Source of the DNA: Phoronis australis
Lineage: Eukaryota > Phoronida > Phoronidae
NCBI GenBank assembly: GCA_002633005.1
Contig: NMRA01000144.1
Location: forward strand, 296,473 to 360,472
Direction of reading: 5' to 3'
Length of the DNA: 64,000 nt
The first letter of the stretch is position 1. Each line of letters starts with the position of its first letter. This document shows positions 47,165-60,519 of the stretch, one piece after another. The position numbers were made by a program, and so were the translations under genes. The notes below the pieces were generated by a model. The model saw nothing but the letters and a program-made list of their open reading frames with translations. It searched no databases and was not told where the DNA came from.

Positions 47165-47400
47165 GTATTGAATCAGAGTGTAGCTCAGTGGTTTGAGGTT
47201 GGGGCTCCTGTTTGGGAGACTTGGGTTCGAATCCTGGCTTCACTGGCTGCCAATCGAGCACTGCACAAAGGTGTCTCCTACTTATCTGAGCTCGGTTTTA
47301 CTAGTGAATATGTGCAAGGGTGTGAATTAGAACTTGGATATAATGCTAAGCGACTCCTGGGGCTGTGCTTATATTTAAGACAAAAAATAACTGTCTGAGT
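47165..47400 (+). repeat. tRNA-headed SINE, second family
   Basis: AGTGTAGCTCAGTGGTTTGA (A-box region) and GGGTTCGAATCCTGG (B-box) are spaced as in a tRNA, but the acceptor stem has mismatches and there is no matching end. About 150 bases of unrelated body follow and the unit ends in an A-rich tail (AAGACAAAAAATAA). This is a SINE rather than a working tRNA gene. Confidence 0.6.
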
Positions 47401-49934
47401 TCGGGTTTTGGAATTGCGGGCATTCGAAGTAGTGAACTTCCGAAGGTGGCTTAATCTTCAGAGTAATGGACCTTCAGAGTAGCGAACCTTCGGAATTGTG
47501 GCATCTAACCTAGGAAATCTTTTCCATCAAGTTAGCTGCTCGTATGAAGTCTATGAGGCTGTGCACCATTGACGCTATTGACAAGAGAAGTCTATCCCCA
47601 TTGACCAAAGTTTTGGGTCTAGACCTACTTTTCCCCAATAATGTGAACATACTTGTCGGTGTTTTCTCAGAGCAAGCAAACATGGTTATGTTAAATTCTG
47701 GTTTTAGAGCAACAATGGAGGGCTACATATAGTTAACTTACCGTCGGCTCCTACTGAATTTAAAAGGACGGAAACGCACACACGTGTACACGCATGCATG
47801 TTAATCCACCAATCCACAATAGAATTGGACACTGGATGAAAAACATACCTGTATTTGACGAACACTTTCAATTTCAAATTTGAAAACGCCTGCCCTTTAC
47901 TGTACTATGCTAGCAAACGATATCAGATAACAAATTTATTGTCTGCTGATTTGTTTCTTGGTCGATTTTTGGCAGGCTCTCTCACCGCTATATAACTTAT
48001 TTCTAGACTCTCTTGTTTCCCTACGGTGTAACCCCACGTGTGTTCAATACAGATGAGTATCATAAAGCCTCCTCTAATCGTCTGCACGATCCTGTCATCT
48101 ACGCAAATACCACTCGGGCGAAGTTGGTCTGGCACAATCCGATGATCACGTGAAGAGCTTTGAGTGAAAAGGCAAATTCAAAATTATTACTAATTTAGTT
48201 ATCATTGTGGTACATGTACGACTAGCTGCAACAATTTTGTTGTTGTCCATCTGTATCCTATCTTTAACGGATAGACTGGGGCTGGACCTTTCCGCAGAGG
48301 AAGGGTTCGCTCCCTCGAACCCTCCCCCCCCCCTCCTGGCAACGGGCCTGTGTGTTTGTGTGTGGGCGTATCAAAATGAAGTTAATAAAAATAGCAATTC
48401 CTCAAACTGGAAGTGTCGCATTAAATCACTGTGTTAGTCCCGGGAGCTTTAAATAAAATTTTCACTATCACTCAGTTAAGCCTACAACGGCAGATCACGG
48501 CAAAACAAATGACTTCCAGCATCGGTCACTTTGCCCTTGTGCTGAAGCCCAACAAACTCATAAATGGAATGGCGTCGTAGAGTACATCCTGCAGTACCTG
48601 TAGTTGATCTACTTAGTCCTGGATACCGTCGGTTACAGTTCACAGATTTTGAAAGTTCGATTACGAGCAACAGTTATTTTTCAATTTTAAAATCAGTTAC
48701 AATAATGGTCAAATGCCTTTATCATTAGTCTTGAAAGGCGGGCACTCACTGTTTACGACCACATCGAAAAGCCTAGTTGCCAATCACAGGCGCTAATAAT
48801 ACACTGACAGACTAGAAGAAACGCAGAGGGGTTAGGCATACCGCGTACCAACTATGTAAACGTGGATAGACCGATATCGCACGATTCACACCATGACGTC
48901 AGCCGGTCCAAGTAAGCTGGGTTCCCTGGCTTTTTAATGATCATTCGCTGTGACCAGTGGTCAAAACACCAGCAGATTTTCAATCCCAGTCCCGTTGTAT
49001 AACAATTCACATTTAACTTGAAAAATATGTTATCAGAATTAGTTACATGTAGAATACCAGTACTACAGTAGCTATTCATCCGGTAAGTGTTATTTGCTTA
49101 TTCATGTAGTATATCACTTCCAGGATTTGAAGAACTGTTAACACAGCTTTCATAGCACGTAGTGGAGTAGACATGAAGAGACGAGGACGACTGGAGAAAG
49201 ATGGCGGAGGAGCTAGAGCAGCACAGACATCCCCTCACTGAGCAGCAGCCATGTCTCTATAACATCTGCATTAGCCAAGTAAGTACAGACATCATGATGG
49301 CTCAGAACGAACTGGTCACCAGGAGTGAGCAGAGAAGTAAGTTTTTTTAGTTTGGTCAGATGTCTCAGTTTCTGTCAAGAATCATTCTGCTACGCACGGG
49401 AATGCCGGCCAGCTTCTGTGCTACGTCGTCTGGACTGCATCTGGAACTGCAGGAGGTTTGGATGTAAGCCATGTTCGGCACGCGACCGGCCCCCTATCCC
49501 CTCGCTTCCAAGAAAATTATTATGTTTGAAACATATGCCCACACAAAGGTGCCAAGCGACAATGAGAGGATAAGACGAGGAAAATCAAAGAAGCCTCCTT
49601 CGCCCAGAAACTATTCTAGACATCTCCAAATCATAGCTCTGTGCAATAACCTTTTGCATGTATGCAGCTATCCCCTTCCACACAACATCAAGGTGGTCAA
49701 GAAGAACCACAGTATAGCTACCCCATGTTGAAGCAGACATCACACCTTATAGGTACCTGTTGAAAATGAAAGCTATAGAAGAAGGGCCCACACCACCAGA
49801 ATCCTCAGTGACATCATTGTTTGTCTTCGTGGTGTTGGTTTATTGGACATCAGGGATGTCAGGTGACGCCAGGATTCAAATGGACATAAACGGAGCAGTT
49901 CGGAGACTAAGGCCCAGGAAGTGCAGCCAACTTC

Positions 49935-50396
49935 TCAAAATTTATGCAATGTCAGTTGTTCTATCCCTTTAGAAATAGAAAGCTGACGGCCCACGTACTC
50001 TAAGAAGCAACATTCTAGAGCAAGGTATTGGGGCAGTCTAGTGCAATACTGAGCTTTGCGAAACTTTTTGTGTATTCTTCTAACCTTTGTATCGGCAGAT
50101 AAGTTGTCAAACAATGAACGATGACCGCGTTCACTTCTACTGTGGACGAAAAATGCCTCTATCAAATGCCACCAACAGATAATAACGTCCTCTTGTACGC
50201 GACTTGAGTACACATGTACTTTCAGATACTGCTGTGGAATGCAGTTTACCACCGACAAACACCGTAAAAGTAAACGTAAATTCAACTTTGGATGGAAAAT
50301 AGACAATTCTGTAGTAACATTGGCCACTTCAACAGTACACTGTGTCTGTTGCAACCCAAGCTCCAGTTGACGTAGTCCGTTGCATCTGCAGTGCAT
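49935..50396 (-). CDS. Unrecognised 153-codon open frame
   Basis: It starts MHCRCNGLRQLELGLQQTQC and continues without interruption, with mixed composition and several Cys. I recognise no domain. There is no signal peptide or membrane segment and no neighbouring coding sequence. It is longer than most chance frames here, so it may be a fragment of an old gene or transposon, or chance. Confidence 0.15.
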   Translation of the reverse strand: MHCRCNGLRQLELGLQQTQCTVEVANVTTELSIFHPKLNLRLLLRCLSVVNCIPQQYLKVHVYSSRVQEDVIICWWHLIEAFFVHSRSERGHRSLFDNLSADTKVRRIHKKFRKAQYCTRLPQYLALECCFLEYVGRQLSISKGIEQLTLHKF

Positions 50397-50930
50397 ATAT
50401 GGACAGATGCTGCAGTTGAAACAGTGCTGCCCTGTCCTGCACAGGTGATTACACGTGACAAGCAGTGGTGTTCTCCAACTGTCTTTAATACGTGTACTTA
50501 AATATTAATTCAAGCACTCTCAATTCCCTTAAAATCTTTCTACACGTATATGCGTATTGAATTTGACTATAAATTGAAGTTACCGGTAAACGCTGGGTGC
50601 ATTGATATATTATATACTTAGTTCAATATTTATGCGGGACACTCAGTATTGTGATTTGTTGTTGAGATTTTGGTAATATCGGGGTCCAGTATTTGACATG
50701 TCATTTACAATTTTCTTAATTATAATAATACAACAGAACAACAATGTTAAAAGAGGCCTACACGTAGTATGTTATAACTACAGACACGTAGTCTACATGT
50801 ATGTAACTTGCACGGACTTCACGAATACATTTCTTACATCGGGACTTCGTTTAAGTTTCGTGAATTCAATGTCTTTAATTTCTATGATACCCGGTATGTG
50901 TCGCTGTAGTATAGCTTGTATAATAAACTT

Positions 50931-50980
50931 TCCCTCTCCCTCTCCCTCTCCCTCTCTCTCCCTCTCCCTCTCCCTNCTCC
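50931..50980. repeat. (CCCTCT)n simple repeat with one undetermined base
   Basis: CCCTCT hexamers, with one N at 50976 that marks an unresolved base. Repeat length in the assembly may be wrong here. Confidence 0.9.
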
Positions 50981-52100
50981 CGGCAGCCTATACGATACTC
51001 GGCCGAGCTACAGAACAAGTAAGTGAGATTTTGGGAGGAAATCTAATTCCTACATTTAGTAACTTCTTATTTTCATCAAGGAAGACATCAAATGATGATG
51101 AACTTGCATTTCCGATACATTAAAAATTTCGTCCACCAGAAGAGGTGGATTTGCCCTAGTTCAGTTTAACTTTACCTTTGACCTCTATGTTGACCTTCCA
51201 TTTGACCTTGCATCTATAATACCAGAAATAGACTGTAGGTCCCAGAAAACATTGGAAGCGATACATTGCAGGACCCTGTAAGCCATCATGTTCAGAAGAT
51301 AAAAACTGAGCGAAGGTTAAGACGGAGGATGCCGCCATGGTAAATTACATGAAATGCTCAAGGTTTGTACAAAGAGCATCCGAGTTGGTTTTGGTCTCCT
51401 AACCACATATTACAAAGTTTCAAGGGAGCATTCGCAGATCGCTTCCTAGTCAGAGCCAGTATTGAAAAACCGTCACGCGATTCATTGACTAGTAGGTGTC
51501 GCGTCAAAAAATGAACACGTTGACGAATGGAAATTGGGACAACATCAGAATGCTCTATCTTAAACCAAAAATCGTTTACGATTTTTACCACGAAAAGACG
51601 AAAAAATGTCCAAATACACCGAGTTGTCATACAACAGTCGCTTATATGCAAAGTCGTATGCTTGATGGTATGCCGCGAAGACCTGTATGATTTGGCAAAC
51701 TTGTAAGATGCAAACGTTACTGAACGCTATCGAAAGATTTGTCAGATTAGAGCTTATTCAAAAACGCCGGTGAGACAATAAGAATAAGAAGTGTTTAGAA
51801 GTACTAAGGCACACTATTCCGTTTTGACGATAATTGAAAGACAAGCAACATTTTGTTGAATATTAAATGGGACAACAGGGTGTGTCGTGGTATTCACATT
51901 CGTCCAAGCAACAATCACCGCTGTCAAGTTTCAGTAAAATTTCTCAAGCTGGTATGACAACAATTGACGGACAAGGAAAATCTTGCCCAAACCTAAACCT
52001 ACCGACAAAGAGTGTTACCATTGTCGAATCCGTCCGAAAATAAATTTGTGGCGGTGCATTCCTATTACGGAACACCTCGAGTGTTTCCGTAACCTCACAT

Positions 52101-52175
52101 TTCCTCCCTCTCCTTCTCCATCTGTTCCCTCCCCCTCTCTCTCTACCACCCTCTCTCTCTTCCTCCCTCTCTCTC
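52101..52175. repeat. CT-rich simple repeat
   Basis: Imperfect CCCTCTCTCT runs. Just upstream is a short hairpin, TTACGGAACAC / GTGTTTCCGTAA, at 52066-52093. Confidence 0.8.
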
Positions 52176-53599
52176 AATTCACTGCAAAATTCGTCAATTG
52201 TTTCGCCAACATCTTGTAAAACATTGAAGCGGCAACAAACACCTAGCCGGGTGCCACTGAAGTCACGTTCATCCTCAAATCGACAGGCTCTCCATCAAAT
52301 TAATCGTGGTCCGCCAAACAATTTTTGAGAAAATCGACGAACAAGCAAAGGTAATGACCGTGACAGACGGCGGACGGGATGATGACTATAATATCATGCG
52401 ACGACAATTTTTGTGGGCTTATAAAAGTCATCTTGGTTTCTGATAGAAACACAAACTTACCAATCTTTAGTTGCTAAAAAATACAAAATTTTTGTGTTTT
52501 TCATTCTGTAAAAAGACTCAGGGCGTGATTCAAAGATGAGAGAACGCTATAAATAAAAGTCTGGACTGTGTTTAGTTTCCTATTTTTAGTATGTTGAAAT
52601 ATCAAAACTAAAAGGATATGAATACTGTACGCGGACTCTCAGCATTGAGATTGAATACAAGTCAATCCCCATGAGAATTTCAGCTATTGGTACAAAAGAG
52701 AATCAAACTGCCTAAAAGGTTTATCTCAGCGGGGTGAAGCAAACCTGAGAACCTGAGTGAGCTGATTACAGTTCAGTCCAAAGTGACGCATCTGTCAAGC
52801 TATAAGAATTGTAGCAATTACTGAGTCTAAACGGGATTCGAACCTCGACCATCCACATGTACCCGCATAGAGCGAGTAGGCTGGTAATAGAAATTTGCAA
52901 CAGTTTTCAATACGTTTGGTTGAACACAATTATGAGAGTAATTTCCCTTCGTGTTCGCCGCAGGCGTTCACATACAGAACTTTTATACATGTAATACTCC
53001 AACTCCTCACGTACAAATAAGTCCGTACAGTTCACTTGTAACGAATACCTCTTTTGTCATTGATGGTAACAGCATACGTGTTAACCATTCTTTGCTCTAA
53101 CCATAGCAATTGTGTTAAAACATAGCGTTTACCATAGGACTGATGAAACACAAGTCGTGATATGAAATATAATGAAACACAAAACGAAGTTCATTTTCTA
53201 GAGCACTGAGATCACGTAAGCAACATAACCTATTTTCATGTTCGAAATTAGTCTACCTTCCAACCTCTATCTCCAATAGAAGAATATAAAATTTGAACTG
53301 ACAAAACAAATATCTTCTCACTCTAGGTGAACAAGAATATGGATAGTCCTCAGTTTTAAATTTTTCTTTGAATGTCTTGTAAGTTCTCAGTTTTGGTTGA
53401 GACCGAGGGGGACCTAATACCCTCCCTCCAATTTCCCTCGCCAATACTTAACCTAAATAATTCATACTTTCTATGCCATAGAAAGACTTGGATACAAAAG
53501 CATTATTCATATTGCACTAACTGAAGACACAACTTTGTTCTGCTGACAACTTTTGTCCATAATGGCTCAAGCACTAATGAGGTAATGGGAATCCAAGCT

Positions 53600-54950
53600 A
53601 TCAAGTCTATTCCAAAGCCTTTACATACATACCCCAAAACTTGCTAGCTATCATCCTAAAGCCCCTTTCATGGCAATGATAGGCGTGAAGAGGTGAACCC
53701 CTAACAAGTATCTCATGGCACGTTTTTGAACCTCTTCGCAACATTTTATACCACTGAAACCCCAAATATAAGCCCCGTATTCCAAACCAGGTAGAACTCC
53801 CACCTTGAATGTTGTATAGGAAGTACCAAAACCAACACCTTTCACAGATTTGAACTTCGAGACAACTGTACCAAGCGAGTGGCATGAAGTGTTAGCACTG
53901 GTATCAAAATTTAGAAATTCATCAAAGTACACAATCAAATATGTGTACTGAGTGAATCTAATAATTCAAGACTGTGTCTCCGAAGTTAAACAAAACACTG
54001 AAACCTGGGGCCCATTTGTTTGTAAAATTAATAGTATTTGTTTTCCTTTCATTAACACACAACTTCCATTTAAAGCATCACTGGTGAACCATGTTCAACG
54101 TAACCTGCAGATGGACCTTGTTTTCTGCTAACACAACAATATCATCCGCATAAAGTAAAAAAGTTGTTGTCAACTTTGGTTTCGATGTTTGCACTTTTTA
54201 GTTGGTTGCTAGATCATTCTGAAAAATGCCAAATAGAGTAGGTGACAAAACATCTCCCTGGCGAACCACATCAGTTGTTGAAAACCAATTAGTAACGGAG
54301 TTCATACTGTCTATGCGAATACACGCAGATGTGTTCACGAGAAGAGACTTGATGACAAAATAAAAATTGCCAGCAAATTGTTTTTCAAGCAGTTTCAGGA
54401 AAGGAAGGACAGTCTCTATCTACCAAATCAATGGCATTTTAAAACTCACTAAAGCCAGCAAGTCTACTTTGCTTGAATTTTAGTCAGTTTCTTATGATGT
54501 ATGATAGAACAAACAAATGTGGTTTGACAGGTTCCAGTTTTTCTAAAACCATTTGCCCAACCACTAGAAAGTTAATGTATTCGGCATGGTGAACCAATCT
54601 GTTGTTTAGAAAACTAGAGTAGACTTTGCCAGAGCAAGATAGCAGGCTTATTTCCCTGAAATTAAGAGGAACAACTAGGTCATTTGCGGAATTTTTCGGG
54701 AGTGGTACAACGATAGATTTTAAACACACTGATGGTACCATAACAGTAGAAAAACATGTGTTCATGAAACTGACAAAAAGTCGCAAATCTTACCTGACTT
54801 GATCACTTCGTTTTGGAATTTCATTAGAACCAGACGCTTTTTAGCTTTCAGGTGGTCTATTACATTCTGTCAGAGAAAGGACGGTTGTAATTCATGTTTA
54901 ATGAGACATCATTTGTATTATTTCCCAGCTTTCTCAAGCACGTCGTTGAA
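53600..54950 (-). mobile_element. Truncated non-LTR retrotransposon (LINE), reverse transcriptase fragment
   Basis: On the minus strand an open stretch at 54786-54484 reads SIVVPLPKNSANDLVVPLNF then REISLLSCSGKVYSSFLNNR, the first motifs of a LINE reverse transcriptase. The catalytic motif FLLYADDIVVLAE lies at about 54160-54135. A further frame at 53938-53651 reads FDEFLNFDTSAN and later LGVHLFTPIIAMKGALG, the post-catalytic region of such elements. Stops and frameshifts separate the pieces. No endonuclease domain was found upstream, which suggests 5' truncation. I cannot name the clade with confidence. Confidence 0.8.
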
Positions 54951-57600
54951 AAATAATTGATCAGAGTCCGGTTCCGAATCGAGTGATTTATTATACAGAT
55001 CTTTGAAATCGGATTCTCGTTTACTCAGATCTGCGCTGAAATCCTGAGCAAACACATCATCAATTTAAGTCTAACATGTAATTACGTTCTTTTTGTGAGG
55101 GCCACGATTTTTTTTACTTTTTGGTGTAATTCTCTTAGGTTGGTTACATTAACAATTTCAATGTTTAAAACCTTGTGTCTTCTACAGCGTTAGTAAGCAA
55201 TCTATCGATTGCTTTTTGGGCAGTCCTCAATGCCGACAACAGACGTGATTTCTCGTTGATTTTATACTTGTACTCAAACTACTACATTTTTAGAAAAATA
55301 CGTAGGACATTTGTTTACGCGATTTTGAGTAACGTCTTCGTGATTAGCACTTTCAATAATTGTCGTCCGGTTTACAAAAACAACTGATCAAAATCGACAC
55401 TCGCTTTTGTACACTGACTGACCCGCATTCCCAGGTTTATTTGCTGAGCTTCGGTGTTGTGCATCGGTTTGTTTCTGAGCCCATTGACTGAGGACGTTTT
55501 CCTTGTCTGGTTATTGATGCCCTGCATTTTTGTCACGAATGTACCTAGGTTTCGCCGGTCCCCATGTCATGGTACCCAATGGGCAGTTTGTTTTAAACAT
55601 TAATTTTCCAGTTTGGTAACAGTGAACCATAGGAAATTATTCGTAATTTTGAACTGTGTTATCACCTTCCCAAGACAATTTTGATTTAATTCCGTCAATT
55701 TATATATATACTTTCATCGAGTCATATTCTATGAAGGGGTGCGTGCGGATGCGACGTTCTTCATAGAAGTGCAGTCTTGCACCCGGGGTCTTACAATGCC
55801 CGTAGATAGTGATGTTTGTGTGATGAAAGCAAGTACTTGGGGAAGAATATGTGCAGCTAGGAATTGTGTCCACGGTAAAATTTGTAAGATCAGGCGTTTT
55901 CTCAAAAGAACATACAGATCAGAATCATAGACAATGTACGCTCTCATCAGTCGAGGAATTAGATGATTTTAGTGTTTTTGTAATTTGTTATTGCTGGTGG
56001 AACTTAGACGTTTGGCAACGGTCAAGCTTTCTTGTAGCAACGTTCATATTCCACATGGTCTTGGTGGTAATGTTTGCGCTTTGGTCTGAATAGCAAGGCA
56101 CAAAATACCCAAAGAATTAAAAACAGCTATTTCCAATTTACCTTAGACGCCATTTTGGTTCTGGAATGGCAATGCATTCTTCTTTGAAGAAAATGCATTT
56201 CCCAGACAATATATTTGTCTCCGCGAGTCTACAGAGATGGAACGTCGGTGTCTCAATGAATGACAAAATGCCAGAGCACGACATTGCTTATAAAACAGTG
56301 ATGCTGCCGGGATAAGTTGGTTAATTCAGAGCCGGGTTTAAGCTTACTACTCAAAATCTGAACTCGAAATTACTTTTAGCAATTTCTGCTCTGCTTTTGT
56401 ACGAACTCAATATAATTGTCTATTAATCTATACTCGAGTACATACATATGAATTTCTAGTTCAAGTTTGCACTTGATGACCCATAGATTTGTGCTTCACT
56501 AAAACTCCAGATTTCGAGTAGTTTTGAAATTTCGACTAGTTTAGACTCGAGCTTCTAGTCCTAGCCATGAAGTGTAAACTAGGATTAGACAGTTATCCAC
56601 TAAACTCATGACTGCTTTAAAAACTCACCATGCAGTTGGAAATTTCCGTGTTGGTACAGATCCCGGCGACCACTGAAACGAGTTGTTCAATGTGTCAATA
56701 ATTCAGTAGTGACGCGTATTAGCAAATGTACAACCTTTTCGTGCAGCAGTAAGCCATGGGGTCAACGCCCATTGTTATACTCAGCGAACTTTTCACAATC
56801 TCTTGAAGCGAGTTCCATTCAATACCAAATGTCTTCTTTGTAATACTGTTCACATTCTCTCGACTGATCAGTTCAACATTTAAAGCCTTGACTGAGAAGT
56901 TGCTTGGTCAACTCCGTAACCCTCGCTCAATGCTGATTCATTGGTCAACAATTACACCCGCGTAAAATGTACGTTTCACTTGTCGGCAGGGCTACACAAC
57001 AGTAATATCGATGTGTGTAGAGGCTGCAGTGATAATAATTCGCATGTCTCCTGCACGCTCTTTATTTGATTGTGTGTGTTCAGCAGAGACTACATCAACA
57101 CTCTGTGGCCAATGTTTAAACAGGCGCACGGCAGAGGTCTATAAAAGACAGCATACAATCACAAATAGCAACACCTCACGGGAAAGAAGCACCAAATCAA
57201 TGCTTATGGCGGGGCAGCGGAATATACAAAAATTATTAAAACTTGAATTTTAAAATCCTATTTTGCAAATCCAATGCTGTAAGATAAGTTCATTCCTGTT
57301 TAGAAAGTTTTAAGCTTTGACCACAGTAGCTTTGTTGCGTTATTGTTCAGCACATGATTTCATTTTGGCTTATTCTGATGTGTCAAGACAATACTTATAT
57401 CAAGGGTATTTTCTACAGGCTTAACTTGTGCTGCTGAGATGATGCTCAGATGGAAAATAAAATTCTTTCCTAAAATTATTTTACATCACATTTAGTGCTG
57501 TCAGATGTATGTAATCACTGAGATATTTAGAAACCTTGAATCAATCAGTTATAAGTTCTTATTCTGCGATTTTTTTCTGTAGTTTTACCAGTGAATTGAA
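54951..57600. other. Stretch without recognised features
   Basis: Only short frames with no recognisable similarity; none continues through credible splice sites. No paired repeats were noticed. Confidence 0.4.
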
Positions 57601-57619
57601 TAATTGATATAATTCAATA

Positions 57620-60320
57620 CATGTATTTTAAAAAATCTATATTGATATTTCTGGGTCTCACTGAACCGAAGTGTTTTCAATCGGATATGAAAGTTGAGAT
57701 TCACCTCTTAGCAGATATGAGCCCATCTGGGATATCATTGCCTTTCAAGAAAAATGGTCTAACCATAGTGAATAATCGGTCAACTGAGGGGTTTAGGAAG
57801 ACTTTTAAACTCTCAGTGATGACAGGTATTTTATGTTGCATTCATCATGATTGATTTCATTCATAAAAGTTATGTGGGAAAGATCTCCATTCATTATCGA
57901 CAATGATAATGAAGATGGGAATGCAACATAGTGAATTACATACCATCATGGTGTGTACCACACTAAAAAACTTGAGTTCAAAGTTCAGAGGTAAGTCGAT
58001 CGTTGAATGATCTGTTGTCGTCATGTACATATCGTATTGATCATTCAATCGGAGTTCTTTTGCCGATTAAGGTAAGAGGTTGTGGCCTTCAGGTGCGGCG
58101 ACATCGTGGACATGTTCTACCGACTTCGTGTTAATCCAGCTAATCAAAAAATTGTTTCAGATTTTCATGGCGGGAGGAAAGTAATTTTATGTAGATTCCG
58201 CCGGAATATTGCATGACTGCATATCTTTTCGGTGCAACAAGCGTCTTCTCTAGGTTGCACCAACTTTGACCTCAAACAGATTTCTGTGGCTGGTGATATG
58301 GAGTTATGTAGGATGAATCAGCTAGGTTTGTGGACTGAAATCTGCCAAAAATGACACTGAACCTATCATACTGACTGGGCAAACTAAACCACTGTGTTTA
58401 AAAGGATCTTAGTCTCCACAAATTTGTTTCGAACTCTACTAGACCATGTCCATTTTTATTGCTATAAAATAAATGACAATACATTAAAAAACAAATATTT
58501 AGCCCAAAAAGAGAACCATTATATCGAGTCTTTTAACTATAAAACAATGACTTAAGCGAGACAAAAATTTGACCATGTCCATTAATCCTGATGACTGGTC
58601 AAAAGAATCAAAGATTTGAATATTTTGCGTTATTCTCTCCCAATATCGGACTTTTCATATTGGCGTTCTCTAGCGTGAAAGCACTAAAGCAACTTCCGCT
58701 TGATCCCGACTCAGATTCGTTGGACAAGCCTGCGTTGCTGATGTGCCGAGTCGAAAAGGCCTCTTGAAATTGTCGCATTAAGACAAAGTGGGGTATCATG
58801 GGTTTTCTTCTTTCAGCGACCAGCACCACCAGCGAAATGTACCGGACATACACGAATCCATCGTCGAAATTCCTCCGCTTTATCAGCCACATCCACTGAC
58901 TGCTGCCGATGATTCTTTTTCGCCGAGGGAAATGTAGATGGAACGTGGTGTCCTTCATCCATGGAAATTTCGAAAGGTTTTTCGTGAGTCACTAGTAGAC
59001 ACCACGGCACGGCAGTTGGAATCTGTAGGTGGCGCTGAACGTCTGTCCAGCGAAGGGGGCACAGAACAGTTCTCACAGAGGTTTACCTGTCAGAACACAC
59101 GCCAATGGACTCGTCACCCTTTCATCATTCTGTCAAAAACTGCATGCAAAGAACGAAAAGTTTTGAGTCGTTTCACATCACAAGCCCTACAGATGAGCAT
59201 AGAAACTTTATTCTCTCTTGTATTTTTGACTTTCATTCTTACTGAAAACCAAGCTAGACTAAGAAAAAAGGGGCAAAAAACGCGAAATCGGCACTTTTCA
59301 CCCCCAAACCACAATTGCCCTGCCGATGCTCGACTAAAGCCAACATTAGATTTCGAAAGCAAGATCCCTACTGATTCCAAAATTGTGGTCCAAAAGTATT
59401 GTCAAACCAACTAGTTTTTTGCAAATCTGGCTTGTTTGAAGGCTATCTGAAATCGCGGCCAATTTCTTAGTCGATATCAAGCAATGCACAATTGCAACAG
59501 GGGGCCGCCATCTTGAAGAAGAGTGCTGCTACAGCCGAGCAAGTCGTCTTTTTTCATTCTCAACATGCTCACAAATACAAACAAACCACATTCACTTGGC
59601 CGCCTACATGCAATGTCTAACTAGAAATGCCCCCAAGCCTTGCCTACCCCTACCACCGAAGATCTAGTCGCTGTTTGGCGGGGTCGTGAATTTCAATATT
59701 ACGCTGCTATTTCGGAAATCTGAGCTATTTAGAGAGCGTCGGGTATCCGGTGGTGTGTTCGAACGGGTGCATTTCAGTTTAGAATTACCCTTCAAGACAA
59801 ACCCTTGACCAGAAGACGTATACTCTATACTAATTCATCGGTATAATCCATTGGGGTTCATATACCCAGTAGTATTAAAGGGAAAGTGATTTTCGTAAAC
59901 CATGTTTAGTGAACAAACTAGATGGAATAGTTCACAACCTGCCCCTCCGAAGATGTCTTCTGAACGTTGACGAAATAGTTTGTGTTGGACAATTTACACA
60001 TCGTTATATGCTACAAAATTTGTCTGAGAATTGCAGAATCTTTCCGATGCCAGTACTTTTGAGTATGGCCAGTGTCTATATTTGCCGCCACTTAAAATCT
60101 CTGTTAGTGATACCCATTGTTAGTAATGGGAAAAACAGAGTTGTTCCACGCAAGCCCGTTAATGTTCCAAGGTTGGAGCTGTCACTGCAGTCTTGTCAGT
60201 TAATATTGGCTCTGTTTTGAAAAATGTTCTAGGTTTTGATAGATTGCAGAATTTCTGGATTAACAGTAAAGCCAGGTGGTTTGATACTACATCTAGAATG
60301 AAGCTAAAAGATTTTGAATA
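57620..60320 (+). mobile_element. Decayed BEL/Pao retrotransposon pieces
   Basis: Three plus-strand pieces match the BEL/Pao polymerase in order. Near 57730: ISLPFKKNGLTIVNNRST, the P-L-P-F-K...N-N-R motif before the reverse transcriptase. Near 57950-58290, across several frameshifts, fragments resembling LPHHGVYH, FRGxSLND and F-x-D-I-x-x-M-F-Y, then GCTNFDLKQI. Near 60130-60300: RVVPRKPVNVPRLELS followed by VNIGSVLKNVLGFD, the segment that leads into RNase H. About 1.8 kb between the second and third pieces holds nothing I recognise. The whole is strongly degraded. Confidence 0.6.
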
Positions 60321-60519
60321 TACTTACAGTGTAGCGTCCAGCCAGTATGTGATCGTATGCTGTTCACGAAGTCGCAGTAGACAAAGGGCAATGTTGACCG
60401 GTATGCGTCGGCTGCCCGGCACTAGGTTTTTCCACTCAATCCTCTTAAATTCATTGCACGATTATAAATTTTGAGTAATAAACTTACCTCTCGTAATCTA
60501 CTACGATCTAATACAGAAC

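Larger units (their letters stand above)
46021..47501. repeat. Inverted GAAGGTTC(A/G)CTA repeats flanking a SINE-rich block
   Basis: GGTTCGCCATTCTGAAGGTT and AAAGGTTCACTACTAC at 46021-46063 face GTAGTGAACTTCCGAAGG and AGTAGCGAACCTTCGGAA at 47430-47495 in the opposite orientation. They could be terminal repeats of one ~1.5-kb element or two independent short repeats. Confidence 0.4.
48354..53599. other. Stretch without a confident gene
   Basis: I found no recognisable domain. A short frame from ATG at 49202 (MAEELEQHRHPLTEQQPCLY) ends at a strong donor-like CAAGTAAGTA at 49277 and could be a first exon, but no following exon is evident. Two pyrimidine-rich simple repeats, listed separately, lie at 50.9 and 52.1 kb. 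A tRNA-like B-box (GGTTCGAATCCCG, minus strand, near 52835) lacks a convincing A-box. Confidence 0.4.

Noticed and set aside
47165-47240. Functional tRNA gene
   Set aside because: Acceptor stem mismatches and an attached ~150-bp body with A-rich tail point to a SINE.
52800-52870. tRNA or SINE from a GGTTCGAATCCCG box on the minus strand
   Set aside because: No matching A-box or tail; the single box can occur by chance.
58608-58958. 116-codon minus-strand frame as a gene
   Set aside because: No recognisable domain; lies within a degraded BEL/Pao region and lacks convincing splice context.
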